Shown in pieces: positions 24,957 to 33,744 of a stretch of DNA of 64,000 bases; position 1 is the first letter of the stretch, and the number at the start of each line of letters is the position of its first letter. Under the pieces are notes generated by a model. It did no database searches. It worked only from the letters and a program-made list of their open reading frames with translations, and was not told the origin of the DNA. Position numbers and translations under genes: made by a program. Origin of the DNA: Nocardia mikamii NBRC 108933 (GTDB taxonomy: Bacteria > Actinomycetota > Actinomycetes > Mycobacteriales > Mycobacteriaceae). The stretch spans positions 124,001 through 188,000 of the forward strand of contig NZ_BDCM01000014.1 of the NCBI RefSeq assembly GCF_001613505.1, in the 5' to 3' direction.

Positions 24957-25958
24957 ATGGCCATGCCATTCCGTCAATCCGTACGTCTGGGAGCGTATCT
25001 CGCCAAGCAGAAGCTGCTGCGGCGCGAGAAGTTCCCCATTCTGGTCGAATTGGAGCCGCTGTTCGCCTGCAATCTGAAATGCGCGGGCTGCGGCAAGATT
25101 CAGCATCCGCACACGTTGCTCAAACAGCGCATGCCGGTCGAACAGGCCGTCGGCGCGATCGAGGAATGCGGCGCCCCGATGGTGTCGATCGCCGGTGGCG
25201 AGCCGCTGATGCATCCGCAGATCGACGAGATCGTGCGGCAACTGCTCGACCGCAACAAGATCGTCTTCCTGTGCACGAACGCGGTGCTGCTGCCCAAACA
25301 TCTGCACAAATTCGCCCCGCACCGCAATTTCGCGTGGATGGTGCACCTGGACGGATTGCGCGAACGCCACGACGCCTCGGTGTGCAAGGACGGTGTCTTC
25401 GATCAGGCCGTGGCCGCCATCCGCGAGGCCAAGGCCGCGGGATTCCGGGTGATGACGAATACCACGTTCTTCGACGTGGATTCGCCACAGGACGTGATCG
25501 ACGTCCTGGATTATCTCAACGACGAGCTCGAGATCGACCATATGCAGATCGCGCCCGGCTACGCCTACGAGAAGGCGCCCGATCAGGAGCACTGGCTCGG
25601 CGTGAAGGAGACGCATCAGCTGTTCGCCAAGGCCTTCGCCGACGGGCGCCGCAAGAAGTGGCGGCTCAATCACTCCCCGCTGTATCTGGATTTCCTGGAG
25701 GGCAAGGTCGACTTCGACTGCACCGCCTGGGCTATTCCGTCGTATTCGCTCAAGGGATGGCAGCGGCCGTGCTATCTGCTCGACGACGGTTATGTGGCCA
25801 CCTATCGGGAATTGATCGACGACACCGACTGGAACGCCTTCGGCCGCGGCAACGATCCGCGCTGCTCGAATTGCATGGCGCACTGCGGATACGAGCCGAC
25901 CGCGGTGGTCGCGACCCTGGGTTCGTTGAAGGAGACGATCCGCGCCGCCGTCAGCTGA
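24957..25958 (+). CDS. hpnH: Adenosyl-hopene transferase HpnH (radical SAM)
   Basis: The 333-aa radical SAM protein has the cluster motif C38-NLK-C42-AG-C45. SIAGGEPLMHP matches the SAM-binding GGE motif. HpnH attaches the 5'-deoxyadenosyl radical to hopene to make adenosylhopane, the first committed step to C35 hopanoids. The C-terminal cysteines in RCSNCMAHCGYEPTA are typical of the family. The ATG directly follows the stop of the preceding fusion gene, with GGGAGGTGAGC overlapping its end as RBS. Confidence 0.95.
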   Translation: MAMPFRQSVRLGAYLAKQKLLRREKFPILVELEPLFACNLKCAGCGKIQHPHTLLKQRMPVEQAVGAIEECGAPMVSIAGGEPLMHPQIDEIVRQLLDRNKIVFLCTNAVLLPKHLHKFAPHRNFAWMVHLDGLRERHDASVCKDGVFDQAVAAIREAKAAGFRVMTNTTFFDVDSPQDVIDVLDYLNDELEIDHMQIAPGYAYEKAPDQEHWLGVKETHQLFAKAFADGRRKKWRLNHSPLYLDFLEGKVDFDCTAWAIPSYSLKGWQRPCYLLDDGYVATYRELIDDTDWNAFGRGNDPRCSNCMAHCGYEPTAVVATLGSLKETIRAAVS

Positions 25959-26006
25959 GTCGAATCGAGACCGGGTCGAATTCCCACACCGGAAGGTGAG
26001 CCACGC

Positions 26007-27800
26007 ATGAAACCCTCGCCGCGCGGGCCGGATCCGCTCGCCGCCCTCACCGGCCCCGACGCGCTGGCCGCGCTGTCCGACGACGAACTGCCCGCGCTGG
26101 CACAGCGGTTACGCGATCGCCTCGTCGAGACCGTCACCGGAACCGGCGGCCACCTCGGCGCCAGCCTGGGGACGGTGGAACTGACCATCGCGCTGCATCG
26201 CGTATTCCGTTCGCCCACCGATGTTCTCGTCTTCGACACCGGACATCAGAGTTATGCGCACAAGTTGCTCACCGGGCGGGCCTCCACCTTCGACACACTC
26301 CGGCAGGCCGGTGGGACCGCGGGGTATCCGAGTCGCACCGAATCCGCGCACGACTGGGTGGAGAACTCCCACGCCTCGGTCAGTCTCGCCTGGGCCGACG
26401 GCATCGCCAAGGCCTTCCACCTGCGCGGCGAGCACGATCGCCGGGTGGTGGCGGTGATCGGCGACGGGGCGCTGACCGGCGGTGTGGCATGGGAAGGATT
26501 GAACAACCTGGGTGCGGGCGGGCGGCCGGTCGTGGTGGTGCTCAACGACAACGGGCGCTCCTACGATCCGACCGTCGGTGCGCTGGCCGGCCATCTCACC
26601 GGGCTGCGCGACGGCGATATCGTCTCCGGAAATCTGTTCGACGCCTTGGGTTTCACCTATCTGGGCCCGGTGGACGGCCACGATATCGGCGCGCTGTGCA
26701 CGGCCCTGCACAAGGCGGTCGCATTGGCCAAACCCGTTGTGGTGCACGCGGTGACGGTCAAGGGCCGCGGCTTCGGCCCGGCCGAGGCGGACGAGGCCGA
26801 CCGCATGCACGCGTGCGGGGTGATCGATCCGGTCACCGGTGCGCCGCGTAGACAACCCGTCCCCACCTGGACCGATATCGTCGAATCGGAACTGGCCGAT
26901 ATCGCCCGCGCCCACCCGGAGGTGGTCGCCCTGACCGCGGCGATGCGGTTGCCCACCGGACTCGGCGAATTCTCCCGCACCGCACCGGAGAGGGTGTTCG
27001 ATTCCGGAATCGCCGAACAGCACCTGCTGGCGTCCGCGGCGGGATTGGCGGCGGCCGGTATGCATCCCGTGGTGGCGGTGTACTCGACCTTCCTCAACCG
27101 CGCCATCGATCAGGTCCTGCTCGATATCGCCCTGCACGAACTGCCCGTCACCCTGGCCTTGGACCGCGCCGGCGTCACCGGTCCGGACGGGCCCAGCCAT
27201 CACGGGATGTGGGATCTGGCGCTGCTCACCTGTGTACCGGGGATGCGGATCGCCTGCCCGCGCGATCCCGGCCGGGTCCGCGAACTCCTGCGCGAAGCCG
27301 TCGCCACGGCCGGGCCCACCACCGTGCGTTATCCGAAAGCGACTGCTGGAGAAGATATTTCACCGCTGGCGCGAATGGACGGAATGGATATCCTGTATCG
27401 CGGGCCGCGCAGCCCGCTCGATATTCTGCTGGTGGCGGTCGGTCCGATGGCCGGGGCGTGCCTGCGCGCGGCGGAACTGCTGACCGCCAGCGGTTTCGGC
27501 GCCACCGTCATCGACCCGCGCTGGGTGTGGCCGATCAATCCGGGGCTGCCGGCGATCGCGGCACGGCATCGGCTCACCGTCTGCGTGGAAGACGGTATCG
27601 CCGCCGGCGGGGTCGGCTCGCATCTGGTCCACGCGATCGCCCGCGACCCCGCTGCCGCCCCGGCGCGCGCGCTCGGCCTGCCCACCGCGTTCATCCCCCA
27701 CGCCTCCCGCGACAGCATCCTGGCCGAGTACGGACTCACCGGCGAGGGCATCGCCGCGGCCTGCGCGGAGTGGTTACCCGCGACCGAGAGGATCCGATGA
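26007..27800 (+). CDS. dxs: 1-deoxy-D-xylulose-5-phosphate synthase, hopanoid-operon copy
   Basis: The 597-aa thiamine-dependent enzyme condenses pyruvate and glyceraldehyde 3-phosphate, the first and often rate-limiting MEP step. Motifs include GGHLGASLGTVELTIALH, FDTGHQSYAHKLLTGR, the TPP-binding GDGALTGGVAWEGLNNLG, and DRAGVTGPDGPSHHGMWD in the pyrimidine domain. At 597 aa it is somewhat shorter than housekeeping Dxs proteins (about 620-640 aa). It has a GGAAGGTGAG Shine-Dalgarno before the ATG and overlaps ispG2 by four bases. A second dxs is presumably elsewhere on the chromosome. Its presence here points to boosted isoprenoid supply for hopanoids. Confidence 0.93.
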   Translation: MKPSPRGPDPLAALTGPDALAALSDDELPALAQRLRDRLVETVTGTGGHLGASLGTVELTIALHRVFRSPTDVLVFDTGHQSYAHKLLTGRASTFDTLRQAGGTAGYPSRTESAHDWVENSHASVSLAWADGIAKAFHLRGEHDRRVVAVIGDGALTGGVAWEGLNNLGAGGRPVVVVLNDNGRSYDPTVGALAGHLTGLRDGDIVSGNLFDALGFTYLGPVDGHDIGALCTALHKAVALAKPVVVHAVTVKGRGFGPAEADEADRMHACGVIDPVTGAPRRQPVPTWTDIVESELADIARAHPEVVALTAAMRLPTGLGEFSRTAPERVFDSGIAEQHLLASAAGLAAAGMHPVVAVYSTFLNRAIDQVLLDIALHELPVTLALDRAGVTGPDGPSHHGMWDLALLTCVPGMRIACPRDPGRVRELLREAVATAGPTTVRYPKATAGEDISPLARMDGMDILYRGPRSPLDILLVAVGPMAGACLRAAELLTASGFGATVIDPRWVWPINPGLPAIAARHRLTVCVEDGIAAGGVGSHLVHAIARDPAAAPARALGLPTAFIPHASRDSILAEYGLTGEGIAAACAEWLPATERIR

Positions 27801-28926
27801 CCGCCGTATTCCTGTCCGAGCCCGCGACTCCGACGCTGCGACCGCGCCGGGAGAGCCGGCGTATCCAGGTCGGCTCGGTGCCGGTGGGCGGCGGCGCGCC
27901 CATTTCGGTGCAGTCGATGACCACCACCGTCACCGCCGATGTCGAGGCGACGCTGCGCCAGATCGCCGAATTGACCGCTGCCGGTTGCGATATCGTCCGC
28001 GTGGCGGTGCCCACTCAGGACGACTGCGCGGCACTGCCGACGATCGCCCGCCGCTCGGCCATTCCGGTGATCGCCGACATCCATTTCAACCCGCGCTACG
28101 TCTTCGCCGCCATCGACGCCGGTTGCGCCGGTGTACGGGTGAATCCGGGCAATATCCGCACCTTCGACGACAAGGTTCGTGAGATCGCCGCCGCGGCCGG
28201 TGCGGCGGGGGTGCCGATCCGCATCGGCGTCAACGCCGGCTCCCTCGATCGGCGCATCCTGGACCGGCACGGCGGTCGCGCCACGGCCGCCGCCCTGGTC
28301 GAATCGGCGCTGTGGGAGGCGAGGCTGTTCGAGGAGCACGGTTTCGCCGCTCTGAAGATCTCGGTGAAACACAACGATCCGCTGACGATGATCCAGGCCT
28401 ACCGGCTGCTCGCCCAGCGCTGCGACTATCCGCTGCATCTCGGGGTCACCGAGGCGGGTCCGCCGCTGCAGGGCACCGCGAAATCGGCCACCGCGTTCGG
28501 GATCCTGCTGTCCGAGGGGATCGGCGACACGATCCGGGTCTCGCTGTCGGCGCCGCCGGTCGAGGAGGTCAAGGTCGGTCACCACATCCTGGCCGGGCTC
28601 GGGCTGCGCCCCCGCACCCTCGACATCGTGTCCTGCCCGACCTGTGGTCGCTGTCAGGTCGACGTCTTCGAGCTCACGAAGAAGGTCGAGGCGGCCTTCC
28701 GGGATTTTCCGGAAGGCCGCTGCGCGTCGCGGTGATGGGCTGCATCGTCAACGGTCCGGGTGAGTCACGGGAAGCCGATATCGGGGTCTCGGCGGGCAAT
28801 CACAAGGGTCAGATCTTCGTCCGCGGCGAGGTGGTGCGGACGGTGCCGGAATCGATGATCGTGGAGGCGTTGCTGGAGCAAGCGCTGACACTGATCGACG
28901 ACGCGACGGAGAGCTGGCCCAGCTAA
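27797..28926 (+). pseudogene. ispG: Second ispG (hopanoid operon), disrupted by a -1 frameshift near codon 305
   Basis: The frame from ATG 27797 reads a normal IspG (VGGGAPISVQSMTTTVTADV through CPTCGRCQVDVFELTKKVEA) until it goes off-frame and stops at TGA 28733-28735, giving 312 aa. The missing C-terminus (PLRVAVMGCIVNGPGESREA to ATESWPS) continues perfectly in another frame to 28926. Restoring one G in the CCGGAAGG at 28709-28716 would give a continuous DFPGRPLRVAVMGC reading. The truncated product keeps two cluster cysteines and lacks the third (MGC), so it should be inactive. The break lies exactly in a perfect hairpin. It may be a true mutation, recoding, or a base-calling error. The intact ispG at 4.3-5.5 kb would compensate. 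Confidence 0.85.
28691..28720. repeat. Perfect 12-bp inverted repeat at the ispG2 frameshift
   Basis: GCGGCCTTCCGG (28691-28702) and CCGGAAGGCCGC (28709-28720) are perfect complements around a 6-nt GATTTT loop. The hairpin is inside the coding sequence, at the point where the two ispG reading frames part. Confidence 0.9.
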
Positions 28927-29004
28927 TACGGACATACCTCGCATACCGGCCCATCTGCGGCGATACGCACTCGCTACAGGCATGCAGGATTGGACCTGTG
29001 GTAT

Positions 29005-29019
29005 AGGTATGCCTTACCT
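29005..29019. promoter_or_regulatory. IdeR/DtxR-like iron box before efeUO
   Basis: AGGTA-TGCCT-TACCT is an inverted repeat with 5-bp arms and matches the core pattern of the IdeR/DtxR box (AGGTTAGGCTAACCT). It lies 8 bp before the proposed GTG start of the iron transporter gene, and covers an in-frame ATG at 29009. Iron-bound IdeR here would block transcription when iron is plentiful. Confidence 0.7.
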
Positions 29020-29026
29020 TTGGACG

Positions 29027-31168
29027 GTGAGCTGGGCCGAGGCTGTACCGAACCTACTGATCTGCCTGCGGGAGGGCCTCGAGGCGGGACTCGTGGTGAC
29101 GATCCTGCTGGCTGCCGTGCGCAAGACGTCGACCCCGCAGCGCCCGGTCTCCTCGACCCCCGTCTGGCTCGGCCTGCTCGGTGCGGTATCGGTGGCGGCC
29201 AGCTTCGCGGCCGTGCTCACCTACTCCACGAGCGTGCTCTCGAACTCCGGCCAGGAAATCGTCGGCGGCACCCTGAGCGTGATCGCGGTCGGACTGGTGA
29301 CGGCGATGGTGTTCTGGATGCGGCGCACCGCCGCGTCGCTGTCCGGCCAGCTTCGCGGTGAGGTCGCCCGCGCCACCGCGATCGGCGCGGGAGCGCTGGC
29401 CATCACGGCCTTCATGGCCGTCGGGCGCGAAGGCCTGGAATCGACGCTGTTCGTGTGGACCGCCGTGAAGGCCTCCGGCACCACGGTCGCACCGCTGGTC
29501 GGCGCCGCGCTCGGATTCGCCGCCGCGGTGGTGCTGTGCTGGTTGCTGTACCGGCAGTCGGTGAAACTCAACCTCGGCGTGTTCTTCAACCGCACCGCGC
29601 TCGCGCTGATCGTGATCGCCGCCGGTGTGCTGTCCTACGGCCTGGGCGATCTGCAGGACGCCGGAATTCTGCCCGGACGTCACTGGGTCGCCTTCGACCT
29701 GTCGGCGCATATCGACCCGAACTCCTGGTGGGTGTCGATCATCACCGGCATCACCGAACTCACCCCGCGAATGACCGTGCTGCAAGTGGTGGCGTGGGTG
29801 GTCTACCTGGCCGTGGTGATCCCGTTGTTCATCCGCGCGGGCCGCCACGCGCCCGCGAAGGCCCCGGCCCAGGCGGCGCAGCCGACGGCCGCAGCGCCCG
29901 TGACGACTACCGCTGCGGCGAGTGACGGGGGCGCCACACCGGCGTCAGCGGCTCCAGCCGACTCCGAGCACACGCCCGACTGGTGGGAGCGAATCGCCGG
30001 GCCGCGACCGTTGCTGGTCGGCGCGGTACTGGTGGTCGTTCCCGCCGTGGCCGCCGGGGTGGCGATCTCGCTGCTGCCGTCGAGCGGCTCCGGTAAGGCG
30101 CAGGCGGTGTCGGTCGGCGACAGCTCGTGTGCCTCGGAATGGAAGTCCGGCCGGGCCGGGACGCAGACGTTCGAGGTACAGAACAAGACGTCCAAGGCCG
30201 GGGAGATCAATCTGGTGAACTCCGCCGGTGCGGTCGTCGGCGAGATCGAGACGATCGGCCCGGCCACCACCGCCAACCTGACCGCGACCTTGAGCAGCGG
30301 CACCTACACGATGCAATGCCTGATGTCCGGTAAGCCGGTGACCTCGTCGGCGGCGGTGCGGGTCAGTGGCGAAGCGGGCGACACCCCGCCGGCCGTCAAA
30401 CGCGTCACCGAGGATGATCTGCGCGGCCCCAACGACGCCTATCAGGCCTATGCCGGCGGTGTGCTGACCCGGCTCTCCGGCGCCGTCACCGCGATCGGCA
30501 ACGATCTGCGTGGCGGCAATATCGCTGCCGCACAAGCGGATTGGCTCGGGGCCCAGCTGGAATGGGAACGGGTCGGCGCCTCCTACAACAGTTTCGGCGA
30601 CGCCGGCACCGCGGTCTCGGGTCTGCCCGACGGCCTGCCCGGTGGTGTGAACGATCCCGGATTCACCGGTCTGCACCGGCTGGAGTACGGCCTGTGGCAC
30701 GGACAGCGCCCCGATCAGCTGCTGCCGGTGGCCGATCGGCTCGGCGGCGATATCGCGAACATCCGGAACAACCTCGGCAGCGACGACCTCGCCGGCGATC
30801 CGAAGAATCTGCCGCTGCGCGCACACGAAATCCTGGAAGACGCGCTGCGCGACCATGTTTCGGGCATCGACGACCAAGGCGCGGGTGCGGCGTATCCGAT
30901 GACGCTCGCCGACATCGACGTGACTCGCGCGGTTCTCGATCAGCTCGGCCCGCTGATCGATCCGCGAGCGCCGCACCTGCGCGCCGCCCTGCGCACCCGC
31001 CTCGACGAGTTGCAGGCGGCCCTGCTCGCCACCCAGAACCACGGACAGTGGCAGTCACCGGATCGGACCCCGCCGGCCGCGCGGCAAGCCGTCAACGCAC
31101 GCCTCGGCGCCGCACTCGAGGAGCTCGCCAAGGTGCCGCGGTTGCTCGAAGTGCCGATCTCCCACTGA
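29027..31168 (+). CDS. EfeU-EfeO fusion: ferrous iron permease with periplasmic-type M75 domain
   Basis: The 713-aa protein starts at GTG 29027 (MSWAEAVPNLLICLREG). It has an FTR1/EfeU permease with REGLE motifs at residues 15-19 and in AVGREGLESTLFVW, and seven or so membrane helices. After a Pro/Ala/Thr-rich linker and another membrane helix (about residue 335) it continues into an EfeO module: a cupredoxin-like part (FEVQNKTSKAGEINLVN) and an M75/imelysin domain with GLHRLEYGLWHG (HxxE metal site). Usually EfeU and EfeO are separate. ATG 29009 is an alternative start, but it lies inside the IdeR-like box. The system takes up Fe2+, perhaps oxidised during passage, with EfeB downstream. Confidence 0.92.
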   Translation: MSWAEAVPNLLICLREGLEAGLVVTILLAAVRKTSTPQRPVSSTPVWLGLLGAVSVAASFAAVLTYSTSVLSNSGQEIVGGTLSVIAVGLVTAMVFWMRRTAASLSGQLRGEVARATAIGAGALAITAFMAVGREGLESTLFVWTAVKASGTTVAPLVGAALGFAAAVVLCWLLYRQSVKLNLGVFFNRTALALIVIAAGVLSYGLGDLQDAGILPGRHWVAFDLSAHIDPNSWWVSIITGITELTPRMTVLQVVAWVVYLAVVIPLFIRAGRHAPAKAPAQAAQPTAAAPVTTTAAASDGGATPASAAPADSEHTPDWWERIAGPRPLLVGAVLVVVPAVAAGVAISLLPSSGSGKAQAVSVGDSSCASEWKSGRAGTQTFEVQNKTSKAGEINLVNSAGAVVGEIETIGPATTANLTATLSSGTYTMQCLMSGKPVTSSAAVRVSGEAGDTPPAVKRVTEDDLRGPNDAYQAYAGGVLTRLSGAVTAIGNDLRGGNIAAAQADWLGAQLEWERVGASYNSFGDAGTAVSGLPDGLPGGVNDPGFTGLHRLEYGLWHGQRPDQLLPVADRLGGDIANIRNNLGSDDLAGDPKNLPLRAHEILEDALRDHVSGIDDQGAGAAYPMTLADIDVTRAVLDQLGPLIDPRAPHLRAALRTRLDELQAALLATQNHGQWQSPDRTPPAARQAVNARLGAALEELAKVPRLLEVPISH

Positions 31169-31205
31169 CCATGCCGAACCACCGACCGACCAGTAAGGCT
31201 TCACG

Positions 31206-32441
31206 ATGAACGTCAGCCGCCGCCGCTTCCTCTCCGGCGCCGCCGCCGGTGCCGCCGGAACCGCGCTGACCGCGGGCATTCTCGCCGAGGGTGCCCGCCA
31301 GGACGCCGACGCCGCCACCGTGGGCACCCCGAAGGCCGAGGCGAGCTACCCCTTCCACGGCGAACATCAGGCCGGCATCCTCACCCCGGGCCCGTCGGCG
31401 AAACAGAACGCCGCCTGCTTCGCCGCCTTCGACGTCACCACCCCCCACCGCGCGGAACTGGTCGAGGCGATGAAAACCCTCACCGCACGTGCCCGCTTCC
31501 TCACCGCCGGCGGCGCCCCGACCGACCTCGGCCTCGGTCAGCCGCCGTCCGACAGTGCGGTGCTCGGGCCGGAGGTGATAGCCGACGGGCTCACCGTCAC
31601 CACCGGGGTGGGCGCGAGCCTGTTCGACGGCCGCTTCGGGCTGGCCGCGGCCAAACCCGCCAAACTCACGCCGATGCGGACCTTCCCCAACGACACCCCC
31701 GATCCGGCCTGGATGCACGGCGACCTGCTGATCCAGCTGTGCGCCCACCACCCCGACACGGTCCATCACGCGCTGCGCGACATCACCCGCCAGACCCGCG
31801 GCGCCCTGCAACTGCGCTGGAAGATCGACGGCTACAACTCTCCGCCGCGCCCCTCCGGCACCGGCCGGAACCTGTTGGGTTTCAAGGACGGAACGGCCAA
31901 CCCGACCGGCGCCGACGCCGAATCGCTGATCTGGACCGACGGCGGCGGCGAACCCGAATGGACCCGCGGCGGCACCTACCAGGTGGTCCGGCTGATCCGC
32001 ATGCTCGTCGAATTCTGGGACCGGGTCTCGATCAACGAGCAGGAGAACATGTTCGGGCGCCGCCGCGACTCCGGCGCCCCGCTCGACGGCAATCAGGAAT
32101 TCGACACCCCCGACTACGCCGCCGACCCGGAGGGCTCGGTCATCCCCCTGGATTCCCATATCCGGCTGGCCAATCCGCGCACCCCCGAAACCGCCCGCCA
32201 GCAACTGGTCCGCCGCTCCTACAACTACGACCTCGGCGTGGAGCGCAACGGCAACATGGCCTCGGGCCACATCTTCACCTGCTTCCAGCAGGACGTCGCC
32301 CGCCAGTTCGAGGCCATCCAGACCCGGCTGGTCGACGAACCCCTCACCGACTACGTCCAGCCCTTCGGCGGCGGCTACTTCTTCGCCCTGCCGGGGGTGC
32401 GTGACGACAAGGATTGGTACGCACGAGCTTTGCTGAGCTGA
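31206..32441 (+). CDS. efeB: EfeB, Tat-exported Dyp-type heme peroxidase/deferrochelatase
   Basis: The 411-aa protein has a twin-arginine signal SRRRFLSGAAAGAAGTAL, so it is exported folded. The Dyp motif GFKDGTANPTG gives the distal Asp. PDTVHHALRDITR and SYNYDLGVERNGNMASGHIF are family segments around the heme pocket. EfeB oxidises Fe2+ or removes iron from heme to feed EfeUO. It follows the EfeUO fusion by 37 bp, so the two probably form one iron-regulated operon. A hairpin terminator follows. Confidence 0.95.
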   Translation: MNVSRRRFLSGAAAGAAGTALTAGILAEGARQDADAATVGTPKAEASYPFHGEHQAGILTPGPSAKQNAACFAAFDVTTPHRAELVEAMKTLTARARFLTAGGAPTDLGLGQPPSDSAVLGPEVIADGLTVTTGVGASLFDGRFGLAAAKPAKLTPMRTFPNDTPDPAWMHGDLLIQLCAHHPDTVHHALRDITRQTRGALQLRWKIDGYNSPPRPSGTGRNLLGFKDGTANPTGADAESLIWTDGGGEPEWTRGGTYQVVRLIRMLVEFWDRVSINEQENMFGRRRDSGAPLDGNQEFDTPDYAADPEGSVIPLDSHIRLANPRTPETARQQLVRRSYNYDLGVERNGNMASGHIFTCFQQDVARQFEAIQTRLVDEPLTDYVQPFGGGYFFALPGVRDDKDWYARALLS

Positions 32442-32451
32442 GCGGACTTCC

Positions 32452-32481
32452 GGCCGGGAGCGCCGCGCGGCACTCCCGGCC
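32452..32481. terminator. Hairpin terminator between convergent efeB and MFS genes
   Basis: GGCCGGGAG (32452-32460) pairs with CTCCCGGCC (32473-32481). The loop is itself GC-rich and can form a short inner stem. There is no T-run, as is common in actinobacteria. Confidence 0.6.
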
Positions 32482-32490
32482 CGGGACAGC

Positions 32491-33744
32491 CTATGAACCT
32501 GCGGGAGTCGGCTGTGCTCCGGAAGACTCCGGCGTCGTCACCGCGGTCCTGCGGCCGAGCAGCAGCGTCACCACCGGGAAGACCAGCAGACTGCACACGC
32601 CGCACAGCAGCCCGACCGACCAGAACGCAGAACCGCCGTCGAGCAGTGCGGCGGCCGCCGCGGTACCCGCCATCATCCCGCCGTACTGCACCGAATAGTT
32701 CAGTGCCAGAACAGTTCCGCGCGCATCCGGGCTGAGTTCACTGGCGAGGGTGGTCAGCGCGGACTGGCCGAAACCGACCGCTCCGCCCCAGACGATCTGC
32801 ACCACGATCGCCAGCGCGAGCGATCCGGTCGAGAGCGAGAAGGCCAGCACCGACGCCGCGGCCACCAGCGCCGCGACCGCGATGACCCGGCGACGGCCGA
32901 CGGCATCGGCAAGGCGGCCACCGTAGATGTTGCCCACAACGCTCATCGCGCCACCGCCGGCCAGCGCCAGCCCGACCCATCCGGTCGTCAGTCCGAAGTT
33001 GCTCGAGTAGAACAGTCCACCGTTGGCGAACATGCCCTGCAGTCCCGCGGTCCACAGGAAGGTGCACAGCAACGTGAACAGCACCGCCGGATTGCCGAGT
33101 GCGGCGCGGAACTGCCGCGCGAAGATGGCCAGCGGCCCCGCGGGTGCGGCCGCGGCCGGCGCACTGTGCGGGACGAACCTGGTCAGCGGAACCAGCAACA
33201 GCGCCGCGGCGATACCGATACCCCAGAATGTCCACTCCCAGGACACGATTCCGGCCAGGAAGGCGCCCGCGGGCACTCCGAGCACCGAGGCGCCCATCAT
33301 CGCGCCCACGATCACCCCGATCGCGGCGCCCCGGCGTTCGGCCGCCACCGCACCGGAGACGAAGGCGAGGATGGCCGGCACCAGGATCGCGGCGCCGAGT
33401 CCGGAGATCGCGCGGAACACGATGATCGCCGCGAAGCCGGACGCGAATCCGGTCAGCACCGTGCCGATCGCAAAGACGGTGAGTCCCGCGGTCATCAGTC
33501 GCTTGCGCCCCCAGCGGTCCGAGAGCGGACCGAAGATCGGCGCGGCGATCATGTATGCCAGCGCGTAGGCGGTGACGAGCAGACCGCCGAGCCGGGGCGA
33601 GACGTGCACGGAGTGGGTGATCTGCGGCGCCAGCGGCGAGACCACCAGCGCGTCCAAGCCGACGAAACATCCGCAGATCGCCAGCACGGTGAGCCAGCGC
33701 CGCTCGGACACGACGCCGGAATGAGGTTCCGTCACGCTCACCAC
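32491..33744 (-). CDS. MFS drug-efflux-type transporter (first of two paralogues)
   Basis: The 417-aa protein has twelve predicted membrane helices. It has the MFS motif A GPLSDRWGRKR between helices 2 and 3, and a motif-C-like GASVLGVPAGAF, as in drug:H+ antiporters (DHA1). It overlaps the P450 start-to-stop junction by seven bases, so both are on one transcript. Its opening LDALVVSPLAPQITHSV and the segment FLWTAGLQGMFANGGLFY closely parallel the MFS gene at 47.6-48.9 kb on the other side of the PKS. The likely role is export of the PKS-derived or P450-modified compound. Confidence 0.9.
   Translation of the reverse strand: MVSVTEPHSGVVSERRWLTVLAICGCFVGLDALVVSPLAPQITHSVHVSPRLGGLLVTAYALAYMIAAPIFGPLSDRWGRKRLMTAGLTVFAIGTVLTGFASGFAAIIVFRAISGLGAAILVPAILAFVSGAVAAERRGAAIGVIVGAMMGASVLGVPAGAFLAGIVSWEWTFWGIGIAAALLLVPLTRFVPHSAPAAAAPAGPLAIFARQFRAALGNPAVLFTLLCTFLWTAGLQGMFANGGLFYSSNFGLTTGWVGLALAGGGAMSVVGNIYGGRLADAVGRRRVIAVAALVAAASVLAFSLSTGSLALAIVVQIVWGGAVGFGQSALTTLASELSPDARGTVLALNYSVQYGGMMAGTAAAAALLDGGSAFWSVGLLCGVCSLLVFPVVTLLLGRRTAVTTPESSGAQPTPAGS

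Noticed and set aside
23511..25883. 790-codon minus-strand frame across the IspH fusion and hpnH.
   Set aside because: Shadow frame: it spans two well-identified genes on the other strand and has no motif of its own.
28691..28720. Programmed -1 frameshifting as the main explanation for ispG2.
   Set aside because: There is a TTTT slip possibility, but it lies in the loop of the hairpin and not upstream of it, and there is no canonical heptamer. A one-base deletion or sequencing error is simpler.
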